64,000 nt of DNA. Source: Ferruginibacter sp. GTDB taxonomy: Bacteria > Bacteroidota > Bacteroidia > Chitinophagales > Chitinophagaceae. The position numbers and the translations under genes are program-made. The stretch spans positions 124,001 to 188,000 of the forward strand of contig JAHBTO010000003.1 in NCBI GenBank assembly GCA_019638525.1, written 5' to 3'. Numbering within the stretch: position 1 is the stretch's first letter; each line of letters begins with the position of its first letter. The notes below the pieces were generated by a model, which searched no databases, was not told where the DNA came from, and saw nothing but the letters and a program-made list of their open reading frames with translations. Below, piece after piece: positions 18,106 through 27,100 of the stretch.

Positions 18106-18846
18106 ATGCAAAACATTCGTTTAGAAAACCTCCTGCTAATTGATATAGAAACTGTTTCGGAAAAAGCAACATTTGCCGGGCTTACACAAGAATGGCAGGT
18201 ATTATGGCAGGAAAAAGTGCAAAGGCAATTACCCGAAGGCATTAGCGCTGCAGAATTTTATCCGCAGCGGGCAGGGGTGATGGCAGAGTTTGCAAAAGTA
18301 ATTTGTATAAGCCTAGGCCATTTTAAAAAAGAAGGAAATGAGTATCAACTGCGGATTAAATCATTTTACGGCCACGATGAAAAAATATTATTGCAGGATT
18401 TTATAGCTGCCTTGCAGAAGATGGAGATGAATAATAACAAATGGAGTTTTACAGGCCACAATATTAAAGAGTTTGATATACCTTTTATATGCCGCCGTTT
18501 ACTAATTAATGGATTACAGGTACCGCCTTTTCTTGATTTTCAAAACATGAAACCCTGGGAGACCAATATGATTGATACATTTCAATACTGGCGCTTTGGC
18601 GATTACAAACATTATACCTCTTTGAAACTTTTGGCGGCAGCATTAAACATACCATCGCCAAAAGATGATATAGATGGCAGTATGGTTGGTGAAGTGTATT
18701 GGTCTTCTATAAGGGTTAATAATGACAGTGGTTTAAAACGTATTGTAACCTATTGCCAAAAAGACGTGGCCACCACAGGAAACATCATTATGCGTTTTAA
18801 AAACCTGCCTATCTTATCGGCCAGTCAAATAATAATTGTAAAATAA
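18106..18846 (+). CDS. PolB-like 3'-5' exonuclease
   Basis: A 246-residue RNase H-fold protein of the predicted PolB-like 3'-5' exonuclease family. The DEDDy pattern is visible: Asp13 and Glu15 in LLIDIETVSE, a central FTGHNIKEFDIPFICRRL with the second Asp, and YCQKDVATTGNIIMRF near the C-terminus with the Tyr/Asp pair. It should act on single-stranded DNA ends in the cytoplasm. It lacks a polymerase domain and a signal peptide. The gene ends 10 bases before the converging EEP nuclease gene. It may be a housekeeping repair enzyme. Confidence 0.85.
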   Translation: MQNIRLENLLLIDIETVSEKATFAGLTQEWQVLWQEKVQRQLPEGISAAEFYPQRAGVMAEFAKVICISLGHFKKEGNEYQLRIKSFYGHDEKILLQDFIAALQKMEMNNNKWSFTGHNIKEFDIPFICRRLLINGLQVPPFLDFQNMKPWETNMIDTFQYWRFGDYKHYTSLKLLAAALNIPSPKDDIDGSMVGEVYWSSIRVNNDSGLKRIVTYCQKDVATTGNIIMRFKNLPILSASQIIIVK

Positions 18847-18856
18847 AAAAATGCTT

Positions 18857-19903
18857 TTAACCTTTCACTTTTTTTAATAAAGTAATAAATACAGGGAAGT
18901 GATCGCTGTAACCATAATTATACGTAGTACCATCCCATGTTCTTTTTGGGTAACCCTTGTACTTGCCTGTTTGCTGCACTAAAAATTCTTTATTAAAAAT
19001 GGTGGCTTTATAAAAATGATAACCGGGTTGCTCCTTATCCAACCATGCTTTTGAAAGAACAATCTGGTCAAACAAACCCCAGGCATCTTGGTATGCTATT
19101 GTGCCAATACCTTTTTTATAAAAATCAACCCAGGGGTTATAAATTCCACCATCTTTTAAACCTTTTTCCGAACTTTTAGCTTCAATAACTTTAGTCATAC
19201 TTGGGCTTACGGGGTCATCATTTAAATCGCCCATGATAAGTATTTTAGTTTGCAAACTTATAGCCATTAGCGAGTCAACAATTCTTTTACAAACTCCTGC
19301 AGCGGCGGCCCTGGCAGGCATCGACCTTTCCTCGCCACCCGACCTTGAGGGCCAGTGGTTTACCATTACATGTATAGTATCTCCATCTAACACTCCTTTT
19401 ACATATAATACATCACGGGTAAAATATGCATCCTTTGTGCCTCCCGGAAGTTTCACAAAAAGTGGTTCACTAAAAATGGGTGTAAAATATTTTGGATTAT
19501 AAAGCAACCCTACATCTATACCTCTCTTATCTGGAGAATCATAGTGTACTATTTTTAAATTTCGGTTTTTTAATTTTTTACTGTGTGTTAATATGTTTAG
19601 TACTGTGTCATTTTCAATTTCTGCAACACCAAGTATAGCAAAACCATCAGGGTTAATATCAGTGCCTAACTGCGATATTACCGACGAAAGCCTTTCAACT
19701 TTGTCTAAAAATATATGCGAATCATAATGCCTTTCACTGTTTGGTAAAAATTCTTCATCATCCACTATGGGGTTATTTACTGTGTCATAAAAATTTTCGC
19801 AATTGTAAAACGCAACAATAGCAGGGCGATATTGAGCTTTTTGAGCATTTACTGTAGAAAATAAAAAGAATGTTATTGCAACAGTCGTTATAATTTTTTG
19901 CAT
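18857..19903 (-). CDS. secreted endonuclease/exonuclease/phosphatase (EEP) family protein
   Basis: A 348-residue exported enzyme with signal peptide ending TVNA|Q (residues 1-20). The EEP catalytic set is visible: Asn34 region YNCEN, Glu95 in GVAEIEN, Asp130 in RGIDVG, His183 in VNHWPSR, Asp226/Asn228 in MGDLNDDP and the terminal pair Asp334-His335 in YSDHFPVF. The family cleaves phosphodiester or phosphomonoester bonds with Mg2+ in DNA, RNA or phosphorylated small molecules. It is divergently oriented to a TonB-dependent receptor with a 147-base shared intergenic region, so a role in extracellular nucleic-acid or phosphate use is likely but unproven. Confidence 0.9.
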   Translation of the reverse strand: MQKIITTVAITFFLFSTVNAQKAQYRPAIVAFYNCENFYDTVNNPIVDDEEFLPNSERHYDSHIFLDKVERLSSVISQLGTDINPDGFAILGVAEIENDTVLNILTHSKKLKNRNLKIVHYDSPDKRGIDVGLLYNPKYFTPIFSEPLFVKLPGGTKDAYFTRDVLYVKGVLDGDTIHVMVNHWPSRSGGEERSMPARAAAAGVCKRIVDSLMAISLQTKILIMGDLNDDPVSPSMTKVIEAKSSEKGLKDGGIYNPWVDFYKKGIGTIAYQDAWGLFDQIVLSKAWLDKEQPGYHFYKATIFNKEFLVQQTGKYKGYPKRTWDGTTYNYGYSDHFPVFITLLKKVKG

Positions 19904-19924
19904 ATGATTTTATATAAGTGTGGG

Positions 19925-19932
19925 CAAAGTTA
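19925..19932 (-). promoter_or_regulatory. -7 box for the EEP nuclease gene
   Basis: On the minus strand the sequence is TAACTTTG, an exact -7 consensus, 21 bases upstream of the ATG. A clean -33 box is not seen. It lies in the divergent region shared with the TonB-dependent receptor. Confidence 0.5.
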
Positions 19933-20017
19933 TTTAACTCATTTGTATTAAAGGGATATTAATAAGATTAATATGTTAACTCCAAAACTTTTATTCCTTA
20001 AAAACGCTATAAAAAGC

Positions 20018-20025
20018 TACATTTG
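20018..20025 (+). promoter_or_regulatory. -7 box for the TonB-dependent receptor gene
   Basis: TACATTTG matches the -7 consensus exactly, 25 bases before the ATG at 20051. The -33 position has only T-rich sequence. Together with the minus-strand box at 19925-19932 it defines a compact divergent promoter region. Confidence 0.55.
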
Positions 20026-20050
20026 TTATCTTTTTTAACAAAACAATTAT

Positions 20051-22633
20051 ATGACAAAAATTAAACATTGTCTCCTCTTGGTTTTATTTTATGTCGCTAT
20101 TTTACCATCTGCTTTTTCGCAGGAAGTAAAACCTCCGGCACCTAAAATAAACCCGGATACAACAATTACAGAAACATTAGGAGAAAACCAGGATGATAAT
20201 ATTCCAACTATATCCCTGGATGAAAGCCAGGAACAAGATGTAAGTACTCAAAATATTTCATCGCAACTGGGCGCAGGCAGAGACCCTTTTTTAAATGCTG
20301 CTTCTTTTAAATTTGGCGCTGTACGTTTTCGTATAAGGGGTTACGATGCCAATGAGTTTAATACTTACATCAATGGTGCTCCCATGGAAAACCTTGATAA
20401 TGGTTTTACTCCTTTTGGTCAATGGGGCGGATTAAATGATGTATTACGCAACCGTGAGTCTACCCTGGGTTTAAAATCATCTACTTTTGCTTATGGCGAC
20501 CTGGGAGGACTTACCAATATTGATACAAGGGCATCGCACCAGCGTAAACAAACCAGTATTAATTATGCAGCATCTAACCGTAATTACTCAAACCGTATTA
20601 TGCTTACCCATTCTACCGGGTTAAATATGAAAGGATGGGCATTTAGTTTTTCTGCATCACGCCGATGGGCAACCGAAGGTTATACCGATGGAACTTATTA
20701 TGATGGATGGTCGTTTTTTGCAGCAGTTGATAAACGCTTTAACGACAGGCACCTGCTGTCTTTTGCAGCCTTTGCCACTCCTACCGAAAATGGCCGCCAG
20801 GGGGCATCGGTAAAAGAAATGACCGATATTGCCGGTGATGTTTATTACAATCCTAACTGGGGATATCAAAACGGAAAAAAAAGAAATGCAAGCATTGCTA
20901 AATCGTTTCAACCAATTGGAATTTTAACACACGACTGGAAAATTACAGATAAAACTTCCCTGTTATCTTCTGCATCAGTAACATTTGGAAACAGGAGTGT
21001 AACCGGATTGGATTGGTATAATGCCGCCGACCCCCGGCCTGATTATTACCGATACCTGCCAAGCTATCAAAAAGACCCGGCACTTGCTGAACAGGTTAGA
21101 GAAGAATTATTGAATAATATAAATAAGCGCCAGATTAACTGGGATGCTTTATACCAAACCAATTACGGTTCTTATGATGTAATTCACAATGCTAACGGTA
21201 TTGCCGGTAACGATGTGGCAGGCCTTAGGTCGCATTATGTGGTTGAAGAAAGGATTATTAATACTACTAAATATAATTTCAACAGTACTTTAAACTCTAC
21301 TATAACCGAAAACATAATTTTTACTGCGGGCTTAACATACCAGTCACAAAAAAATCATTACTATAAAAAATTAGATGATTTACTTGGAGGTGATTTTTAT
21401 GTGGATATAAACCAGTTTGGCGAAAGAGATTTTCCTACTAACCCCGATGCCGGCCAAAACGACCTTAACAACCCTAACCGTATAGTAAAAGTTGGCGATA
21501 AACTGGGTTATAATTACAACCTCAGTATTTCAAAAGGCTCTGTTTGGATGCAGGGTGTATTTAAATTCCGCAAGGTTGATGTATTTGTAGCAACCGAACA
21601 TTCGTACACCAGCTTTTTTAGATACGGTAATGTTAGATCAGGGTTATTTCCCAATGATTCTTATGGCAAATCGGCTACCTATAATTTTTATAATTCAAGT
21701 ATAAAAGGAGGAGTAACTTATAAAATAAATGGCCGTAATTATGTTTTTGCAAACGGATCTTATGGTTCAAGGGCGCCTTATTTCGAAAATGCTTTTATTG
21801 CTCCACGTACAAGGGATTTTGTACAGGATAACCTGAAATCGGAAGAAGTGCTTTCAACCGAAGTTGGATATGTGATGAATGCACCTAAATTAAAAATAAG
21901 GCTCAATGGCTACTATACACAATTCAAAAATCAACTGGATGTGTTAAGTTTTTATAACGACGAGTACCAGAACTTTGTAAACTATGCTATTAGTAATATT
22001 GGCAAAATTCATACAGGTATTGAGTTTGGTGCCGAGGCTAAAATATATAAAGGCTTAAGTTTAACAGCTGCAGCAGCTATAGGGCAATACACGTATAACA
22101 CACGCCAAAGCGCAACTGTAACAGCCGATAACAGCGCAGCTATTTTAGATAAAGATGTTACCGTGTATGCAAAAGATTTTTATGTGCCCACTCCACAACA
22201 GGCATATACAATAGGATTCGATTACCGTTCACCAAAATTCTGGTTCATCAATGTAAATTTCAATTACTTTGATAAAATGTATTTGAATTATAACCCTATC
22301 CGCCGTACGGCATCTGCTGTAAATGGTATAGAACAAGGATCGGATAAATGGCACCAGATAATTGACCAGACTAAATTAGAAGACCAATATACATTAGATG
22401 CTTTTGCAGGTTATAGCTGGATGATGAACAGGAAATTTACTCAGTTGAAAAAAAGAACCTACCTGGTTTTTAATGTAGGTGTAAATAATATTCTTAATAA
22501 TAAGAATATTGTATCGGGCGGATATGAGCAACTTCGTTTTGATTTTGCTGAAAAGAACGCCGATAAGTTTCCTGCTAAAAGATTTTATGCTTATGGCATC
22601 AACTTTTTTGCCAGCGTAGGTATCAGGTTTTAA
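20051..22633 (+). CDS. TonB-dependent outer-membrane receptor
   Basis: An 860-residue ligand-gated outer-membrane transporter. The signal peptide ends around PSAFS|Q (residue 23), followed by a short linker. There is no obvious N-terminal carboxypeptidase-regulatory-like domain. A plug domain starts near residue 60 (FKFGAVRFRIRGYDANEFNTYINGAP). The large barrel ends with FASVGIRF, with the terminal Phe typical of barrel proteins. It is not followed by a SusD homologue but by a DUF5689 lipoprotein 38 bases downstream, which may be the surface partner. The substrate is unknown. The neighbouring EEP nuclease and lamin-tail protein suggest products of nucleic-acid or phosphoester breakdown. Confidence 0.92.
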   Translation: MTKIKHCLLLVLFYVAILPSAFSQEVKPPAPKINPDTTITETLGENQDDNIPTISLDESQEQDVSTQNISSQLGAGRDPFLNAASFKFGAVRFRIRGYDANEFNTYINGAPMENLDNGFTPFGQWGGLNDVLRNRESTLGLKSSTFAYGDLGGLTNIDTRASHQRKQTSINYAASNRNYSNRIMLTHSTGLNMKGWAFSFSASRRWATEGYTDGTYYDGWSFFAAVDKRFNDRHLLSFAAFATPTENGRQGASVKEMTDIAGDVYYNPNWGYQNGKKRNASIAKSFQPIGILTHDWKITDKTSLLSSASVTFGNRSVTGLDWYNAADPRPDYYRYLPSYQKDPALAEQVREELLNNINKRQINWDALYQTNYGSYDVIHNANGIAGNDVAGLRSHYVVEERIINTTKYNFNSTLNSTITENIIFTAGLTYQSQKNHYYKKLDDLLGGDFYVDINQFGERDFPTNPDAGQNDLNNPNRIVKVGDKLGYNYNLSISKGSVWMQGVFKFRKVDVFVATEHSYTSFFRYGNVRSGLFPNDSYGKSATYNFYNSSIKGGVTYKINGRNYVFANGSYGSRAPYFENAFIAPRTRDFVQDNLKSEEVLSTEVGYVMNAPKLKIRLNGYYTQFKNQLDVLSFYNDEYQNFVNYAISNIGKIHTGIEFGAEAKIYKGLSLTAAAAIGQYTYNTRQSATVTADNSAAILDKDVTVYAKDFYVPTPQQAYTIGFDYRSPKFWFINVNFNYFDKMYLNYNPIRRTASAVNGIEQGSDKWHQIIDQTKLEDQYTLDAFAGYSWMMNRKFTQLKKRTYLVFNVGVNNILNNKNIVSGGYEQLRFDFAEKNADKFPAKRFYAYGINFFASVGIRF

Positions 22634-22671
22634 TAAATAAAAACACTAATAAACTTTTTAAAATAAAAATT

Positions 22672-24027
22672 ATGAACAAACTTTTTAGATTAACGACAGT
22701 GGTATTGATGGCTGTAACAGCTATCACTTTCAGTGCCTGTAAAAAGAATTTTGATAATCCTCCCGGCGCTGCCGATCCGGCAATTGTTGCCAATACAACC
22801 ATACAGGCTTTAAAAGCCATGCACACAACAGCTGGCGCTTATGATGTTATTACTTCTGATATCATTATTTCTGGTGTTGTAGTAGCAAATGATAAAAGCG
22901 GCAACCTTTATAAACAACTTTATATACAGGATGCAACCGGTGGTCTACAAATTTTATTAGATGCAAACAGCTTGTATGGTACATATCCTGTGGGCCGTAA
23001 AATTTTTATTAAGTGTAAAGATTTATGCATAAGTGATTATAATAAAACTATGGAGTTGGGCATTAAAGCTACTGTGGGTGGTTTACCTTCATTAGAAGGC
23101 ATTCCGGCAAACCTTATAAGTAAATACGTAATGGGGGGCTCGTTAAATAATCCTGTAACACCTACACCAGTAACCCTTGCACAATTGGGCGGCACAAGCA
23201 GCACCAATATGCAGGACCCATACATTGGTATGCTTGTACAATTGGATAATTTTGCATTTAATAATATAAATGCCACTTATTCTGACACTTCTGTTTATAA
23301 AACTACACAAAACCTCGATTTAAAAAATTGCTCTGGCGATGCTATTATTGTACGCACCAGCGCTTATGCAAATTTTGCAGGCCAGCGTGTAGCACAAGGC
23401 CGTGGTAAACTTACAGCCATTTATACCGTTTTTGGTAATACAAAGCAATTCATTATAAGGGATACTTCAGATGTGGCATTTACTGATCCTTATGCTTGCC
23501 CATTACCTCCGGGAACTTTATTCTTTGAGAATTTTGAATCGATAGGATCAAATAATGCGGTGCTTAACATACCGGGATGGAAAAATATTGGCGAAGTAGG
23601 CGGTGTATCATATCAAAATGCAGTTTTTGGTCCTGTTAAATGTGCTAAGATATCTGCATTTAATACAGGTGCATCAACAGTTACCAGTTGGTTTATTTCG
23701 CCGGTAATTAGTTTAACCGGAGCCACTGCACCTAAACTTACTTTTTTAGAAACTGCAGGTTTTGCATCAGGACCAACAGTATTAGAAGTGCTGGTTTCAA
23801 CAAATTATAATGGAAGCAATACACCATCATCTTCAACCTGGACCCAGGTTTGGAGCCGTACTGCTACTTCACCTACTACAGGGTTTGGTACATTAGCAAG
23901 TGTTGGAAATATTAATCTGTCGGCTTTTATAGGGCAAAATGTTTATATCGCATTTAAATACAGTGGTGGCGATCCTTCAAAAACCACTACTTATGAATTT
24001 GATGATGTAAAAGTTACAGCTCAATAA
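22672..24027 (+). CDS. DUF5689 lipoprotein with C-terminal adhesin-like domain
   Basis: A 451-residue lipoprotein, with lipobox FSAC and acylated Cys23. Residues of about 45-260 form a DUF5689-type region. The segment SDIIISGVVVANDKSGNLYKQ followed by LYIQDATGGLQILLD looks like an OB-type strand pattern. From about residue 280 (LFFENFES and GWKNIGEVGG) a cleaved-adhesin/choice-of-anchor-J-like jelly-roll domain follows, ending YEFDDVKVTAQ. It is probably surface-exposed next to the upstream receptor, with which it is likely cotranscribed. The ligand is unknown, and nucleic-acid binding is an inference from the OB-like pattern and context. Confidence 0.82.
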   Translation: MNKLFRLTTVVLMAVTAITFSACKKNFDNPPGAADPAIVANTTIQALKAMHTTAGAYDVITSDIIISGVVVANDKSGNLYKQLYIQDATGGLQILLDANSLYGTYPVGRKIFIKCKDLCISDYNKTMELGIKATVGGLPSLEGIPANLISKYVMGGSLNNPVTPTPVTLAQLGGTSSTNMQDPYIGMLVQLDNFAFNNINATYSDTSVYKTTQNLDLKNCSGDAIIVRTSAYANFAGQRVAQGRGKLTAIYTVFGNTKQFIIRDTSDVAFTDPYACPLPPGTLFFENFESIGSNNAVLNIPGWKNIGEVGGVSYQNAVFGPVKCAKISAFNTGASTVTSWFISPVISLTGATAPKLTFLETAGFASGPTVLEVLVSTNYNGSNTPSSSTWTQVWSRTATSPTTGFGTLASVGNINLSAFIGQNVYIAFKYSGGDPSKTTTYEFDDVKVTAQ

Positions 24028-24041
24028 ACATAAATTTCCAT

Positions 24042-24076
24042 AGAATCATGTGTTGTTTTTGTCAACACATGATTCT
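24042..24076 (+). terminator. 14-bp perfect hairpin between the DUF5689 and lamin-tail genes
   Basis: AGAATCATGTGTTG (24042-24055) pairs perfectly with 24063-24076 around a 7-base loop, 15 bases after the DUF5689 stop. Only a short TATT follows, so it may be a terminator, a processing signal or an attenuator. It covers the ATG at 24048, which argues for a later start of the next gene. Confidence 0.55.
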
Positions 24077-24104
24077 TATTATGGAACCGAACTTTAAAAA
24101 AATT

Positions 24105-27100
24105 ATGATGAAAAAAATATTTACAATCTTATTTACCCTTGTTTCGTTGATTTCATTTTCGCAATCAACAACACTTGTCATAAGCCAGGTTTATGGTGGT
24201 GGTGGTAATTCCGGAGCTCCGTATAATGCAGATTTTGTGGAATTACATAATGTATCTTCCGTATCGCAAAGTACTTCGGGCTTATCAGTTCAATATGCTT
24301 CATCAAGCGCTACCGGCACCTGGACAGGCGTGTTTGCTTTACCAACAGCAAATATTCCTGCAGGCGGATATTTTCTTATACGCATGAGTACCATTGGTAC
24401 AAACGGGGTGGCATTACCAACACCAGATGCAGAACCATCTGCAGGAAATGAAATTGCCATGTCTTCTACTAACGGAAGAGTGGCATTGGTTAATGGAGTT
24501 ACTGCTTTATCGGGTTGCCCAACAACAAATGTAATTGACCTGGTAGGGTTTGGTTCTTCAGTTTGTTTTGAAACTGCAGCCACACCGGCATTAAGTAATA
24601 CAACAGCGGCGCTCAGGAATAATAATGGTTGTACCGATACCGATAATAACAGCTCCGATTTTACGGTTGCTGCCCCTGCACCTCGTAACAGCAGTTCTAC
24701 AGCATCAGTTTGTGGTGCATCTTCACCTACATTATCTGCCACTGCATTAACAGCATTTGGTGGTGTATGTATCAATACTACTGCCGGGCCTAATTCATTT
24801 ACCATTACTGGTACATCGTTAAATACAACAAATGTAACGGTAGGTGCATTAAATGGGTTTACATATTCTACTTCTGCAGCCGGAACTTATACTACTTCTT
24901 TAAGTTTAACACAACCGGGAGGTTCTTTTACACAAGAAATATTTGTAAAATTTACACCCACTGCTGTACAAACATATGATGGAGATATTGCAGTTGGTGG
25001 TGGTGGCGCCACATCAATTAATGTGGCAGCTTCGGGTTCGGGAATAAATGCCCCGGCATTAACCACTGGCGCAGCTTCAAATATTACCCAGGTTTCTGCT
25101 ACACTTGCAGGTACAATTACTTCAGAGGGATGTTCTGCTGTTACTGCGTATGGAATAGAATATAGTACAACTGTAGGATTCCCCAATGGTACCGGAACCC
25201 CCGTTGCATCAACCAATATTAGTGGGGGTAATTTTTCTTCCAATATTACAGGTTTAATAGCTGCAACTACTTATTACTACCATGCTTATGCTACCAATAC
25301 TCAAGGTACTGGTTATGGTACAGAAAAATCTTTTACTACAAGCACTGCTTCTACACCGGGCATGGTCATTAGCCAGGTATACGGCGGTGGCGGAAATTCA
25401 TCGGCCACCTACAACCAGGATTTTGTTGAGTTATTTAACCGCAGTACAGCAACAATTGATATCAGCGGATGGAGTGTTCAGTATGCATCTGCTACGGGCC
25501 CTGGTGGGGCTGGAGATTGGGCGGTAACTACAATACCTGCATCAACAACAGTAGCACCCGGAAAATACTTTTTAATAGCATTGGCAACCGGGGCAACCGG
25601 CGGAGCATTACCTACACCGGATTTAACCAATACAGCTGTAAACATGAGTGGTTCAGCAGGAAAAGTGGCCCTTGTAAATAATGCAGTAGCATTAAATGGA
25701 ACAACAGCATGTAGCTCAGCAACGGTTGTAGATGTGATAGGATATGGAAGCACAGCTACCTGTTCGGAAACATCTCCCTTCATTACTACAGGAATTGATA
25801 ATACAAAATCAATATTCAGGAAAATGAATGGTTGCACCGATGATAATAACAACAGTACCGATTTTGAGATACTTGCAGTATCGCCACGGAACAGTGCATC
25901 AGCAGCCAATGTTTGCGGTGCAGCCTCACCTGTATTAACAGCTACTGCTTTAACTGCATTTGGAAATGTATGTATCAATACAACAGCGGGGCCTAATTCA
26001 TTTACCATAACAGGTACCAATCTTACAGCCGCAGATGTAACCGTAGCTGCATTGGCAGGCTTTACATATTCAACAACAAGTGGCGGAACATATACAACCA
26101 CATTAAACATAACCCAACCTGGAGGTTCATTTACACAGGAAGTATTTGTGAAATTTACACCAACAGCAGTTCAATCATACAATGGAGATATTGCAGTAGG
26201 TGGTGGTGGCGCCACATCAATAAATGTGGCAGCAGCAGGCGCCGGAATAAATATATCAGTAACAACCGGTGCATCAAGTGCCGTTACATCAAATAGTGCA
26301 ACACTAGCCGGAACGGCTACTACAACCTGTGCAGCCATCACAGCATATGGTATTGAATACAGCACTACCAACAACTTTCCAAACGGAAGCGGTACACAGG
26401 TGCCATCAACCAATATAAATGGTTCAGGAAACTATACATCAGATGTAACCGGTTTAACAGCTGCAACTACTTATTATTATAAAGCCTATGCTACCAATGC
26501 ACAAGGTACAACCTATGGTGTACAGGAATCCTTCACTACAGGTACAGCTTCAACACCTGACATGGTTATTAGCCAGGTATACGGCGGTGGCGGAAATTCA
26601 TCGGCCACCTACAACCAGGATTTTGTTGAGTTATTTAACCGCAGTACAGCAACAATTGATATCAGCGGATGGAGTGTTCAATATGCATCTGCTACGGGCC
26701 CTGGTGGGGCTGGAGATTGGGCGGTAACTACAATACCTGCATCAACAACAGTAGCACCCGGAAAATACTTTTTAATAGCATTGGCAACCGGGGCAACCGG
26801 CGGAGCATTACCTACACCGGATTTAACCAATACAGCTGTAAACATGAGTGGTTCAGCAGGAAAAGTGGCCCTTGTAAATAATGCAGTAGCATTAAATGGA
26901 ACAACAGCATGTAGCTCAGCAACGGTTGTAGATGTGATAGGATATGGAAGCACAGCTACCTGTTCGGAAACATCTCCCTTCATTACTACAGGAATTGATA
27001 ATACAAAATCAATATTCAGGAAAATGAATGGTTGCACCGATGATAATAACAACAGTACCGATTTTGAGATACTTGCAGTATCGCCACGGAACAGTGCATC

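Noticed and set aside
24048..24104. Upstream ATG start for the lamin-tail protein
   Set aside because: The ATG is inside a perfect 14-bp hairpin and would put 19 unusual residues before a normal signal peptide; ATG 24105 fits better.
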